Positions 1 to 8,923 of a stretch of DNA of 64,000 bases are shown here, piece by piece. The stretch lies in assembly GCA_029298735.1 (NCBI GenBank), contig JANSLP010000032.1, positions 62,001 through 126,000 of the forward strand, read 5' to 3'. Position numbers and translations under genes: made by a program. Every line of letters begins with the position of its first letter. The stretch's first letter is position 1. The notes below the pieces were generated by a model. It made no database searches. It was given only the letters and a program-made list of their open reading frames with translations, and was not told where the DNA came from. This DNA comes from Ophiostoma sp. CBS 140.51. Lineage: Eukaryota > Ascomycota > Sordariomycetes > Ophiostomatales > Ophiostomataceae.

Positions 1-569
1 ATCAGGTCATAGTAGGGGAATGTTGATTTTGAATTCTGCTGCTTTAGAAAGAGAGGAAAAAGGTCTATCATGTTTATCTGTGATTTTCTTCACATTCGAC
101 AACGGCCAAATACAAGCGAAACCCGACACGAAACAGCCCCGTCCCAATATACGAGAACAAAGAAAACCGACCAGGAAATTCCAAAGCCACTGCCAGATAT
201 CCTCCCTCCCATATTACCAAGTTTGACTCGGTTGCCTTCCTTGATTTGTTGGTAGGAGGACACTGCGTCTATCACCGTTGATCACCGTTGATTTTTGTTT
301 GATTCCTCGGTGACCTCTCTTGATACCCTCCCCCCCATTTTTGATTGGCCGAAACAACACTGACAGTTTGGATCCCAACAGACTCTCCCTCCCATTATTT
401 TTTCGTGCCTCGTCGTTTCCACACACCATACCGATCCCAACGGTGCATTCAAGAGGTCTATCCAGCAGATTCAGCGGTTCCCACACCCTCCTCACAAAGG
501 CCATCCGATCAAATGCCGGGGAAAGGCCAGAAGCTAGCGTGAGTGCGGGCAAGATTGCAATTAGACTCA
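1..569. other. Window edge, no gene recognised
   Basis: The short open frames here overlap one another on both strands and show no recognisable domain or splice pattern. A 10-base direct duplication (ATCACCGTTG) sits near 270-290. I see nothing else that can be supported. Confidence 0.5.
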
Positions 570-890
570 TCAAGATCCATCACCATTCTCCGTGCCCCAT
601 CGCAAAGAGGCCAAATCCATCACATACTTCTTTCTCAAGGTCACTGCTTCCAGCCTTGCGTAGGAGTAGCCAGCTGCAAACCCATCCATGAACACCTCAT
701 TTGCCCTCGTCTTCGTAGACTTTGGAGCCTTTGGAGCCTTTGAAGCCTTTGGAGCCTTTGGGGCCTTCGAAGCCTTCGGAGCCTTCGGAGCACCAGGCTC
801 ATTCTTGCGGACGTGGGCACAGAGACTGCTTTCTCGATTGCAGCACCGGTCACAGCCGCAAGACTGGTCGTGCACCAGATTGTGCAGCAT
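570..890 (-). CDS. Hypothetical protein with Lys-Ala-Pro repeats
   Basis: A 106-codon frame opens with ATG at 890. The N-terminal third is Cys-rich, with the pattern C-G-C-D-R-C-C. The middle is a run of Ala-Pro-Lys/Ala-Ser-Lys triplets, encoded by an imperfect nine-base repeat at about 719-795. The C-terminal 45 residues are of ordinary composition and look protein-like. I recognise no family. It lies downstream of the next hypothetical gene on the same strand, so it could be that gene's 3' exon or a separate gene. The repeat alone keeps several frames open, which weakens the call. Confidence 0.3.
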   Translation of the reverse strand: MLHNLVHDQSCGCDRCCNRESSLCAHVRKNEPGAPKAPKASKAPKAPKASKAPKAPKSTKTRANEVFMDGFAAGYSYARLEAVTLRKKYVMDLASLRWGTENGDGS

Positions 891-1034
891 CTAGGACGAA
901 TCTGCTTTCGCCACTTCAGCTGCTTTCGCTGCTTGTCCGAAATGACTGCAATGCTGAATGTCGTCATTTAGACATACTGGGGGCCATGCCGGTGACTTGA
1001 TGTCGATGGCTGATTCCTCACTGGACGGAACAGA

Positions 1035-1853
1035 CTATGTCCAGTCCGTCTGTGTCCGGTACGTCTCTGCAAGAGGTAAATCGTCTGCCAGCTTTCGGAG
1101 ATCGACTTCTACCTCCGTATCGTCGTCACCTTGAATTGAACACTCGACTTCGTCGGCCCAGCTACCCATTCCGCCCCCACGAGTTATGACGTCGGCGAAG
1201 GAGTCTCCCTGGAATTGGTTCTTGGGCCTCGGGGCACGCGGCCGAAACGTGGAGAAATTCTCCAGAGGAGGGAACTCTTCCTCGCGGACATCGAGCTGTG
1301 TGGAGCTTCCATCCGCAATCGGGGGAGAGACCGGTCTCTTTTTCCATTTTGGGGAACTGGCTCTCGAGGCATGGGTCGGGCGAGGGCGAGGCCTTGGTGG
1401 CGAGGTAGGCCGTCTAAATATTGTTTGATACTGATGGTCGTCGTAAACAAAATCGCTCTCACGGAGGTCAATTCTCCTGGCTGGTCTCTGGTGTGCAATC
1501 GCCCACTCCCTGTTGTTGTGCCCTCTGCTTCTGTATCTGGGCCGCTCCGGGAATCGATGGCGTAGGTAAGAGAGGTTTCTCACAGGAGACGGCGATCTCT
1601 CCGGGGATGTGGGGGGAGATAGAAAGGTGTACGCTTCCAGAGTCGGGGACGTGGCTCCCTTGGATATGGTATCGGAACTGGTATCAGAGATGGCATTGAG
1701 CTCTGCAACCATAGCTTGTGTCGAGGGACTTGTTGGAGTTCTCGGAACAGCGCTCTCGCGGTGCGCCTCCTGGGAACTGCTCGCCTAAGCAGTCCAGGGC
1801 CGTTCCCGCTCAGGACTCAGACTCAGCCGTCTGTACTTTGGTGTTGGAGACAT
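1035..1853 (-). CDS. Hypothetical Ser/Pro/Arg-rich protein, in-frame TAG near the 5' end
   Basis: From the ATG at 1710-1712 there are 225 clean codons ending in TAG at 1035-1037. The protein is rich in Ser, Pro and Arg, with an EEEFPPL motif and an acidic C-terminus. The same frame stays open upstream from 1713 to 1784, with Ser/Pro-rich, protein-like sequence. It is then interrupted by TAG at 1785-1787, and beyond that it is open again to an ATG at 1851-1853 (M-S-P-T-P-K-Y-R-R start). Either the gene starts at 1712, or an intron of about 52 nt ending at the CTTAG around 1785-1789 removes the stop (donor GTACAG), or this is a nonsense allele. No known domain is recognised. Confidence 0.5.
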
Positions 1854-2975
1854 TTTGATTCTTTCAAGATGGAGGAGCAAGGTTTGTTGTTGCGTCACAG
1901 AGGTCGTGGGTGTCTTCCCGGGTGTTGGGGCTGAAAAGGCCAAGTTGGAGATGAAATGCTAACGTATGTCTTTTTTGATAGGAAATATCGATTCCGTTAA
2001 CGATGAGACGAATAATGAGACGAGCAATAAGACAATGAATGGTCGGTGCTTCGAGAGCAGAAAAGATACAAAAGATGGGGATGAGCTGTTCAACTTCTCT
2101 TTGTTGTTATTATTGTTGATGTTTTTGTTTTTCGTGTTGTTGTTCATGGATAGGGAGGAAGTCGAAACTAAGGTGCGCTAAGGCAGCACCGACTGTTTGG
2201 GAAAGAGCTATGGGCCGTTTCCTTGTCCACCTTGTTGCTACGGCTAGTGGCGTGACTGCGATGTCGTCTCGACTATGGCAGGTGCGATCTTGGTACTGGA
2301 CGCCATCCGTTCTTTCCTGGCCTGAGGGACAACAAGGTTGTTCTTTCTCCATGTGGTCGGCATATCTCCATGTGGTCGGCATATCTCCATGTGGTTGGCA
2401 TAACAGGACATTCAGTCCCAACAGTGAGGGAAGGAGCTTTTCACGGACAATGACTAGCTCAGATATGCACGTACATGAACATGCAGACACCTGATTTGCA
2501 GCTGCACGAGGGACCTTATCCTGTACACGCTGTTACAGTCTTTACTTGGACTACAGGTCATGTCCTCTTCCTACAGGCGTTGCCTTTCGGGTGTGCTGTG
2601 CAGCCTGTAATTATCTACTCAAACTACAGTTTTCTATGCAATGTGTAGTCTTCCACAACGCGTCTAGTCTTTACCAAGAATCTACGAAAGACCGTTCACG
2701 GCATACTTAAAGAAGAAGTCATAGTTGAAGTTGAAAAAATCATCGATTTGCACACACATGTCTCTTCTCGAATGGCCCGTAGGCACAACAAACAATCAAT
2801 CTCCACCTCTTCAAATTAAACAGGTCCTCCGTCTGGCCATTGTCCAGACGCCGTCCATTTCCTCCTGGGGTATATCATGATATCATTATCCGTCGAAAAC
2901 AATCAAATCATTTTCTCGTGGCTCCAGCAAAATGTGCTGGGCTCAATCTGTTGCGTGTGTTCTTATTTCTCGTGC
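1854..2975. other. Intergenic spacer with a 19-bp tandem repeat
   Basis: About 1.1 kb separate the hypothetical gene from the constant exons of the Myb-like cluster, and no coding frame is convincing. It contains the 19-bp repeat listed separately. The part after 2500 is likely 3' untranslated or flanking sequence of the cluster. Confidence 0.5.
2347..2402. repeat. 19-bp tandem repeat, three copies
   Basis: The unit CTCCATGTGGTCGGCATAT occurs at 2347-2365 and 2366-2384. A third copy at 2385-2402 has one C-to-T change and lacks the last base. It lies in non-coding sequence. Confidence 0.9.
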
Positions 2976-3633
2976 CTAGATAGCAACTTCGGGGGCGATG
3001 TCGACCTCGGAGGCAAACCTATTAAGAAACGCAGTCAGTAAAGTAATCTTGTCACGATGCTAGCCAGCACTTGAGAAGAAAACGTACTCGGACTTGACAG
3101 CCAGATCATCGCCATCTTCGGCGATGCTGCCCTCGGTCTTGACCTTCTTGGGAGAAGAGGGAGAGTCCTCCTTCAGGCTATCGTCGTCCTCGGACTTGAC
3201 TGCGGCCTTGCGCTTGCCGCCAGTCTTGGGCGTGGCCTTGGCCTTTGGGGTCTTAGGAGTTTTCGGGATCTTGGGAGTTTTCGGGGTCTTGGGGGTCGAG
3301 GGGCCCGAGCTAGAGGAGTCGCCAGTGGTGCGGCGGAGCTTTTGGAGGTGTTGACTAGAGGAAGAGAATAGTGGTTAGTGACTGGTTATTAGGATGAGTT
3401 AAAGACAATAGTGAATAAAAAGTAAAGGCAAAAGCAACTGCAAGGCGGGGGCAGAGAAGCAAAGAAGGCACAAAGTACGAGACTGCTTTGGGCGTAAAGG
3501 CATAGCCCATCGCCGTGGTCCGCTCGACAATGGCACGGATCTTCTCGCCATTGGGCGAGAGCGTCTCGGCCATGGCAATGAGCAGATCCTTGTTGCTATC
3601 AGCGTCCCAAGTGTGTCTGTAATTGGAGGCCAT
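2976..3633 (-). CDS. Myb/SANT-like small nuclear protein: cassette A plus constant exons
   Basis: Three exons (3479-3633, 3088-3354, 2976-3018) give 154 residues. Exon 1 encodes the first two helices of a Myb-like domain (Trp near residue 9, then D-x4-D-L-L-I-A-M). It ends in phase 2 at donor GTACTT. Intron 1 is 124 nt, with branch point CACTAAC and acceptor CTCTAG. Exon 2 opens with the third, recognition-type helix (QHLQKLRR), then TPK repeats (an AT-hook/histone-H1-like basic stretch) and a Lys/Asp/Glu-rich tail with KRK and KKVK nuclear-localisation-like motifs. Exon 3 adds 14 residues. Sequence-specific DNA binding is inferred from the fold. Exons 2 and 3 are the only ones available to cassettes B-F upstream, so they are treated as the constant part of a shared locus. 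Confidence 0.75.
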
Positions 3634-3717
3634 GTTGGGTTGAAAAAGGTGAGGTCGAATGAAAGAGTAGAGAATAGTGAAAATCAAGAAGCAAAGAAAA
3701 GTCAAGTAAAGAAGAGT

Positions 3718-3763
3718 GCAGAAGTAAACAGCAGAAGTAAATAGCAGAAGTAAATAGCAGAAG
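3718..3763. repeat. 13-bp tandem repeat in the B-A linker
   Basis: About three and a half copies of GCAGAAGTAAATA (the first copy ends in CA) lie between cassettes B and A. On the coding strand the repeat is pyrimidine-rich (TATTTACTTCTGC), so it may be part of the leader or promoter of cassette A. Confidence 0.85.
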
Positions 3764-3935
3764 AAGGTAGCTAAGAAAGGTAAATGTAAAGTGTAGTAGA
3801 GAGAGATGTGACTCTGTGTCTGTGCTAGGGCAGATGTTGAAGTAAAGGAGAGACAGCTTGTGTGAGATGTGTAGGAGTGATTTGCAGAAGGAAGAAAAGA
3901 AGGTGAGATGCAGTTGACGAAAAGGAGAGTATTAC

Positions 3936-4099
3936 TCAAGACCGCGGTACGTGAACTGGTGTCCCAGCTTGTTCATGTTTTCGACAATCATCTTGAGGGT
4001 AGCAGCCGGCGGCTTGTACTCTTCGACCATGGCAACCAAGATGTCTCTGTAGACACCTGGCGCGTTCCAGTCTTGAGCGAAGCGCTTCTCAGCAGACAT
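3936..4099 (-). CDS. Variable first exon B, Myb-like half-domain
   Basis: ATG at 4097-4099 starts 54 codons plus two bases, ending at donor GTAATA (phase 2). The peptide has the cassette pattern: aromatic residue (W11), Y-R-D-I-L, then a helix ending G-H-Q-F-T. Without splicing, TAA follows one codon later, leaving 55 residues that lack the third helix. Joined to the acceptor at 3354/3355 it would give a 157-residue protein in frame. It matches cassette C at about 29 of 50 aligned positions. The intron to the constant exon would be 581 nt, long for a fungus. The alternative is a truncated independent gene. Confidence 0.6.
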
Positions 4100-4445
4100 T
4101 GTCAAAGATGAGGGTGATGAAGATGTGGTAAAGGGTAGTATGGTGAATTGAGTGTGAAAAGACACGGCAAAGGCGAAACTAGAGTGTTAAGGAAGAGGAT
4201 GTAGATGCAAGAGGCAGATGCAAGAAGCAGATGAAGGGGTAGATGTAAAGGGTAAATGATATAAGAAATTGAGGTAGAGGCACAGAATAGAGAGTGTTGG
4301 AAGTGATTAAGTTGTAAGAAGGAGAAGTGAGTGATGTGAGGATCAAAGGAAAGAAGGATTAAATCAAGTGGAGGAAGGAGGTAGAAAAGGCAGTGTGCAA
4401 GCGTGAAATCAGCGTGTAGTGAACGCGAAATCACCGTAGTCTCAC

Positions 4446-4624
4446 CTCAACCCGAGAAAAGTGAACTGATGGCCACGCTTGTGCAGCTGCTCGAAAATCT
4501 CCTTGACCGTCGCCTGCGAGGGTTTGCATGCGACAACCAAGGCAGCAAGGATGTCGCGATACACGCCTGGCGTTTCATAGTTCTGAACGAACCGCTTGGT
4601 GGAGGAGGACGTGGTAGAAGACAT
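4446..4624 (-). CDS. Variable first exon C, Myb-like half-domain
   Basis: ATG at 4622-4624 starts 59 codons plus two bases, ending at donor GTGAGA (phase 2). A short Ser/Thr-rich lead precedes the shared pattern (K-R-F, Y-R-D-I-L, G-H-Q-F-T). Read through, the frame ends after 60 residues. Spliced to the constant exon it would give 162 residues. The sequence just before the ATG (ACCGTCAAAATG) is the same as before cassette E, which suggests recent duplication of the leader as well. The implied intron is 1,091 nt. Confidence 0.6.
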
Positions 4625-4901
4625 TTTGACGGTGGGTAGTTGAAGAGAAGTGGTGATAAAAATGAAGACAAATGGAGAAATGAAGACAATGGACGCAGTT
4701 TATTGACGTTATAGTGATGTGGTTATGGTGATAGATTGGTGAATGAGGAGTGTATAAGATGTGGGAAGAAGGCAAAAAAGAGAGAAGAGACGGTGATTTG
4801 GGACAGTGTAAGTGAGTCAAGACAAGCGATAAAAAGTGCAAAAAACGAGCAAAAGGCAAAGAAAACGCGACAAGCAAAAGATAGAAAAAAGCCAAATGTA
4901 C

Positions 4902-5041
4902 CGAATAGCATCCCAGGTGATGTTGTGGCCCTTGGTGTCAAGGTAGGCCACGATCTGCACCTTTTGCTCAGCATTGGGCGGACAATAACTGAAGAGCGCC
5001 ATGAGGAGGTCGTCCTTCATGCTGCCTTCCCACTTGGACAT
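4902..5041 (-). CDS. Variable first exon D, Myb-like half-domain
   Basis: ATG at 5039-5041 starts 46 codons plus two bases, ending at donor GTACAT (phase 2). It is the shortest cassette: W4, then K-D-D-L-L-M-A-L, then a second helix ending G-H-N-I-T-W. If spliced to 3354 the product is 149 residues. The 276 nt from this donor to the ATG of cassette C contain no AG dinucleotide on the coding strand, so there is no local acceptor. Unspliced, the frame continues into hydrophobic, non-homologous sequence. Confidence 0.6.
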
Positions 5042-5363
5042 GATGGCGGTAGATTTCGGGAAAGAATAAAGAGATTGTAGTTTGTGGTGATCGCGGTGCG
5101 AGTTGAGGTGAAAGTTGGATGTGGTGATAATTGTGTGTTGAGTGTACTGGTGTGATGTGTTGTAGAGGAAAGAAAACAAGAAGCGGATTAGGGGACGAAA
5201 GTGAGAAGGAAGGTGGACCTAGAAATTTTAAGCGCGAAACAAGACAGAAAGGGACAGCGGAAGTTGTGAATGGGGGCTAAACGCTCGCAAAACAGAAAAA
5301 CAAGTAAAATCAGAACGCTCGCAAGAAAAGACAAGACACAAGAAACAAGGGCATATGAAATAC

Positions 5364-5515
5364 CGAATGCCGTTCAAGTTCACGTCATAGCCACGATCGT
5401 TCATCTCAGAGACGATCTTGTCTTTTTGCTCGTCGGTCATGTTGGTTGGGCAGGAAATTGCCACCACCGACAGGAAGAAGGCAGCCTGGGCCGCGGCGTC
5501 CCACTTGACAGGCAT
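5364..5515 (-). CDS. Variable first exon E, Myb-like half-domain
   Basis: ATG at 5513-5515 starts 50 codons plus two bases, ending at donor GTATTT (phase 2). Trp5 is followed by a helix with F-F-L-S-V-V, then a second helix ending R-G-Y-D-V-N. The split codon CG|N would give Arg before the QHLQKLRR helix, as in cassette D and in the paralogue at 6899-8923. Spliced length would be 153 residues. The implied intron is about 2.0 kb. A local AG about 95 nt downstream would give only a short, non-homologous end. Confidence 0.55.
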
Positions 5516-5836
5516 TTTGACGGTTGGAGAGGGAGATTGAGTTGTGGAAAATGGTAAAAAGATGGATGATAGAGAGCAAAGATACGACAAGTGATAAGAA
5601 AGAAGAAAGAGTAAAAGAAAGGAGTATGCGATGTCGAGACAAAGATGTAGATGACGAGGAGAGTAGGAAAGTGAAGATGGGCGCAGAAGTGAAAATGGTA
5701 GGTGAGCAGGCTTAAATGGGGATGTCAAAAAACGAAGAGTGGAGCACGCTGAAAGAGCAAATAGAAACAAGAATAAAATTGGCACAGTGAAGAACGCGAG
5801 CACGGCAAAGACAAAAAACGCAAAGATCAGATAGAC

Positions 5837-6108
5837 CTACCGCACGCCTTCCATGTAAAGTCCGCGTTGTTCGCGGCCAGAGATGCCATGAGAACATCTT
5901 TGTGTTTGGCAACGGAAGCATCGGACGCGAGAAGGACATCGTTGAGCGCAACGCAGAGCTTCATATGAGCCTCGTTGTCCCACTGTATCCCCTGGTTAGC
6001 TGGAACGTTAGCAAAAATAGAGGCAAAACTGTGTTCTCAGTCAATAACACGGTAAACACGCACCTTGCTTGTCTTCTCAGACTTATCGGACTCCGGAGAC
6101 GACGACAT
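5837..6108 (-). CDS. Divergent variable first exon F (two parts)
   Basis: Exon F1 (6064-6108) encodes 15 residues. A 72-nt intron (5992-6063; donor GTGCGT, acceptor CCAG) joins it to F2, which starts at 5991 with G-I-Q-W-D-N-E and has the usual Trp plus leucine-rich helix pattern, ending D-F-T-W-K-A-C. The 3' donor is ambiguous. GTAGGT (exon end 5841) is the better consensus but leaves phase 1. GTCTAT (exon end 5837) is weak but leaves phase 2, compatible with the constant exon, and adds one codon. It is the most upstream and most divergent cassette and may be degenerate. Confidence 0.45.
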
Positions 6109-6898
6109 GGTGGGTGGCAGACTCGGGTTTTGATTTCGTAAATCGTTGAATCTCTGTGGATGACAGGAGCAGAAAATGGGGGATTGATAGCGTCGAATTG
6201 TCGTCGGTGTCGGTGCGAGTTTGTAGATGTGTCGATGGTAGATGGTAGATGGATGAGGCAGATGTAAGAGAGTGGAGATATTTGAGGTGTAAGTCAAAGA
6301 TGTGGAGATCGCACTTACCACGCTCAATATGGCACCGTTTCATAGAGTTTGGGGTCGGGACGGTGAAGGGTAGAGAAAGAGACTAGTTCACTACGCGATA
6401 GTGTTGTGTGAATGACATGAACGTGAACAACGTGAACGAAAAGAGCACAATACGGCAGCAAGTCAGAAGTAAAGAAAGAGTAAGGGGGTTAAATGAATTA
6501 AAAGATAAATCATGTAAATCATATCATCGCAAGCACTCGCTAGCCGTAAAGAGACAAAAGGAGGAAAGAAAAGAAAAGGCCAAAAAGATAGAAACAATGC
6601 CGTCCCTAGAAAGCAGAAACAAGCACACCCAAAAAATTCCAAAGTCATCCTCCCCTAAGTATGCAAGTATATAAAACCCAATCGTAATAATATCCCCGTG
6701 CAAAATGTTCAAAAATCAAAGACTTCCAGTCACCAATGTGCAAAATCAAAGTATCAAAATATCGTCATAAACGTTATGTCATCATGGGTCCCTGTCGTGG
6801 CCATCGAGTTCTGTCGTCGATCGTAAGTAGTGGCGGTTGCATCACCATTCGTAGCACCACCAAAAAAGGTTGGTCAAATCCAAAGGCTCCGATGCATT
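6109..6898. other. Spacer between cassette F and the Gln-rich paralogue
   Basis: About 790 bp with no supported coding frame. The part next to cassette F is pyrimidine-rich on the coding strand, like the other cassette leaders; the rest is A-rich. It is presumably the promoter and leader of cassette F plus the 3' flank of the upstream gene. Confidence 0.5.
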
Positions 6899-8923
6899 CT
6901 ATGCTTCGCCGTAATGGAAACTAGATTGTTAACATGCAAGGGAAAAAGTGGAAGTGTATGGGAAAGGTGACATGGACTCACTCTGGTGAATATGCTGTTC
7001 GGTTATGTGCAGCTAATGCCGTCAACACGGCCTGGTCCTCGAGGGTCGAGTCGACCGCATCTGGTTCCATCTTTTGTCGCTTTGCTTGCTGCTCGTCGTC
7101 GGCCTGCTCGTCAACCTCGTTTTCACCGTCTGCGTCATTATCGACGGTGCTGTGGTCAACAGACATGCCTGGCGCACCAATGCCTGGCGTCCCCATGTCT
7201 GCAACTCCAAGGCCGACGGTGGAAGAAACACCAACGTTTACGGCCACACCCACGCCCACTCCTACAGCAACACCAACGCCAGCAGTCATTCCAGGCACGT
7301 CTTCATCCTCACCAGCAGCATCTTCAAGCGAATGCAGTTCTGGGTTCCCATTGGGAAGTTGCTGTTGCTGCTGCTGATGTTGTTGCTGCACCTGATGTTG
7401 CTGCTCGTGTTGTTGTTGTTGTTGTTGAAGGTTTTGATGCTGGTGCTGTTGTTCTTGTTGCTGCCGCTGCTGGATTTGCTGTTGCTGTTCAAAGTACTGC
7501 CGGTGGTGGTGCTGGTTTACAAGATGATTATGCCTCTCCTGGAACTGACTCTTCTCATGCTGGTGCCGTTGGATCTGCTGATTTCGCTGCTCGACCTGCT
7601 GTTGTAAAAGAGGTTGTTGTTGAACGCTTTCGTGTACCTGTCGAAGCTGTTCTTCATGCCTCTGTCGGAGTTGCTGCTGTTCTATTTGCTGTTTGTGAAA
7701 GAGCTGTTGCTGTGCAAGCTTTTCTTGGGCCATAAGCTCCGCAAAATCGTCTTGTGCAGGTGTTGAGCCGATACTTGCTAATCGTTGTTGCTGTTCGTCG
7801 TTCTGCATCACACCCTGTGGGGGTAATGGTTGGTGTTGGGGCTGGTGCTGAATGTGTTGTTGGTGATGTTGGTGATGTGGCTGTTGGAGATGCTGCTGCA
7901 GAGGTTGCTCTTGTTGTTGCTGCTGTTGATAGTGGTGGTGCTCGTGCTGCTGTTGTTGGGCACCATCCATAGATAAATGGTGTTGCGGGGCCTGGTGCGC
8001 GTGAAGGGATGGGTGTGGTTGTTGTGGATGTGGATGAGGATGGGGATATGGATGTTGTTCATGTTGGTGTGCGTTGTGGTGGCTCTGGTTATGGCTATGA
8101 TGCATGGGTGCCCCGGGAGTTACAGGATCGCCGGCACTCATGCCGAGCACACCTCCCAGTCCCGTCATCACAACACCATTGTCGGCCACAGTGCCGTTGC
8201 CCACCGGTTGGGGTGGAAGTTGTGGTGGATGAACATGGGTGTGTCCGTGTGTATGAGCCAGAAGGGGCTGCAGGCCGCTGGTTGCTGCTGCTGCGAGAAG
8301 CTCCGCGCTCAGGCCAGGGGTGGTTCCGTTGCTGACAGGAGGAACATCCGGATCGATCTCGCCCTCGCCGTCCGGGTCGACCTTTGTGTCTTCCTCTTCA
8401 AGGTTGGCCCTGACATCAGCCAATGCCGTGACTACAGATGTCGTTTCCGCGTCGACAGTCCCAATGACTACACCCGTACTGGCTTGAGTGCTGTCACCGC
8501 TGCCCTCGGCATTGCCCTCGGCTGCGGACGATAATTTTCGTGACCGCCGCCGACCAGGCCCGCCCGGCCGGCGTGTGATGGGATTCAGGGCCGGGTCGAC
8601 CTTGTTCGCAGCCGCCGCGGCCGTACTGATGGCTCCGCTGCCCGGAGTAGTGCCATTGGACGGCTCGATCTTGTTCTGAGCTCGCCGTAGACCTTGGAAG
8701 TGTTGTCTGTGCGTGTTAGTCACCACATATATTTTTGTTTAAATTCACCACGAGCACAAACATACCGGCATCCTTCGTTAGAGAAACCGTAGCCGAGGGT
8801 GCGCATATGTTGACCAATAATGGTCCATTCTGCGCCGCTGATGACACCAATGTTTTTGACGGACAGAATGGTGAAGAAAAGATCCTTGTCCGCTCGGTCG
8901 TTCCAGTTCTTGCTGTTCATCAT
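6899..8923 (-). CDS. Gln/His-rich Myb/SANT-like protein
   Basis: Exons 8766-8923, 6982-8706 and 6899-6920 give 634 residues. Residues 5-65 form a complete Myb-like domain: N-W-N-D-R-A-D-K-D-L-F near the start, then the recognition helix QHFQGLRR directly after the first intron. That intron (59 nt, phase 2) sits exactly where cassettes A-E end. An Arg/Lys patch (RRPGGPGRRRSRK) follows. Residues about 245-510 are dominated by Gln and His, encoded by mixed CAG/CAA and CAC/CAT, and are probably disordered. The acidic C-terminus has a KRQK motif. The last exon is seven codons long. The role is unknown; a transcription regulator is the natural inference. ATG at 8923 is the first of two adjacent ATGs. 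Confidence 0.75.

Noticed and set aside
3355..5515. Serial splicing of cassettes E-D-C-B-A into one long protein
   Set aside because: No acceptors are seen immediately upstream of the cassette ATGs, and each cassette begins with its own ATG after a leader-like sequence.
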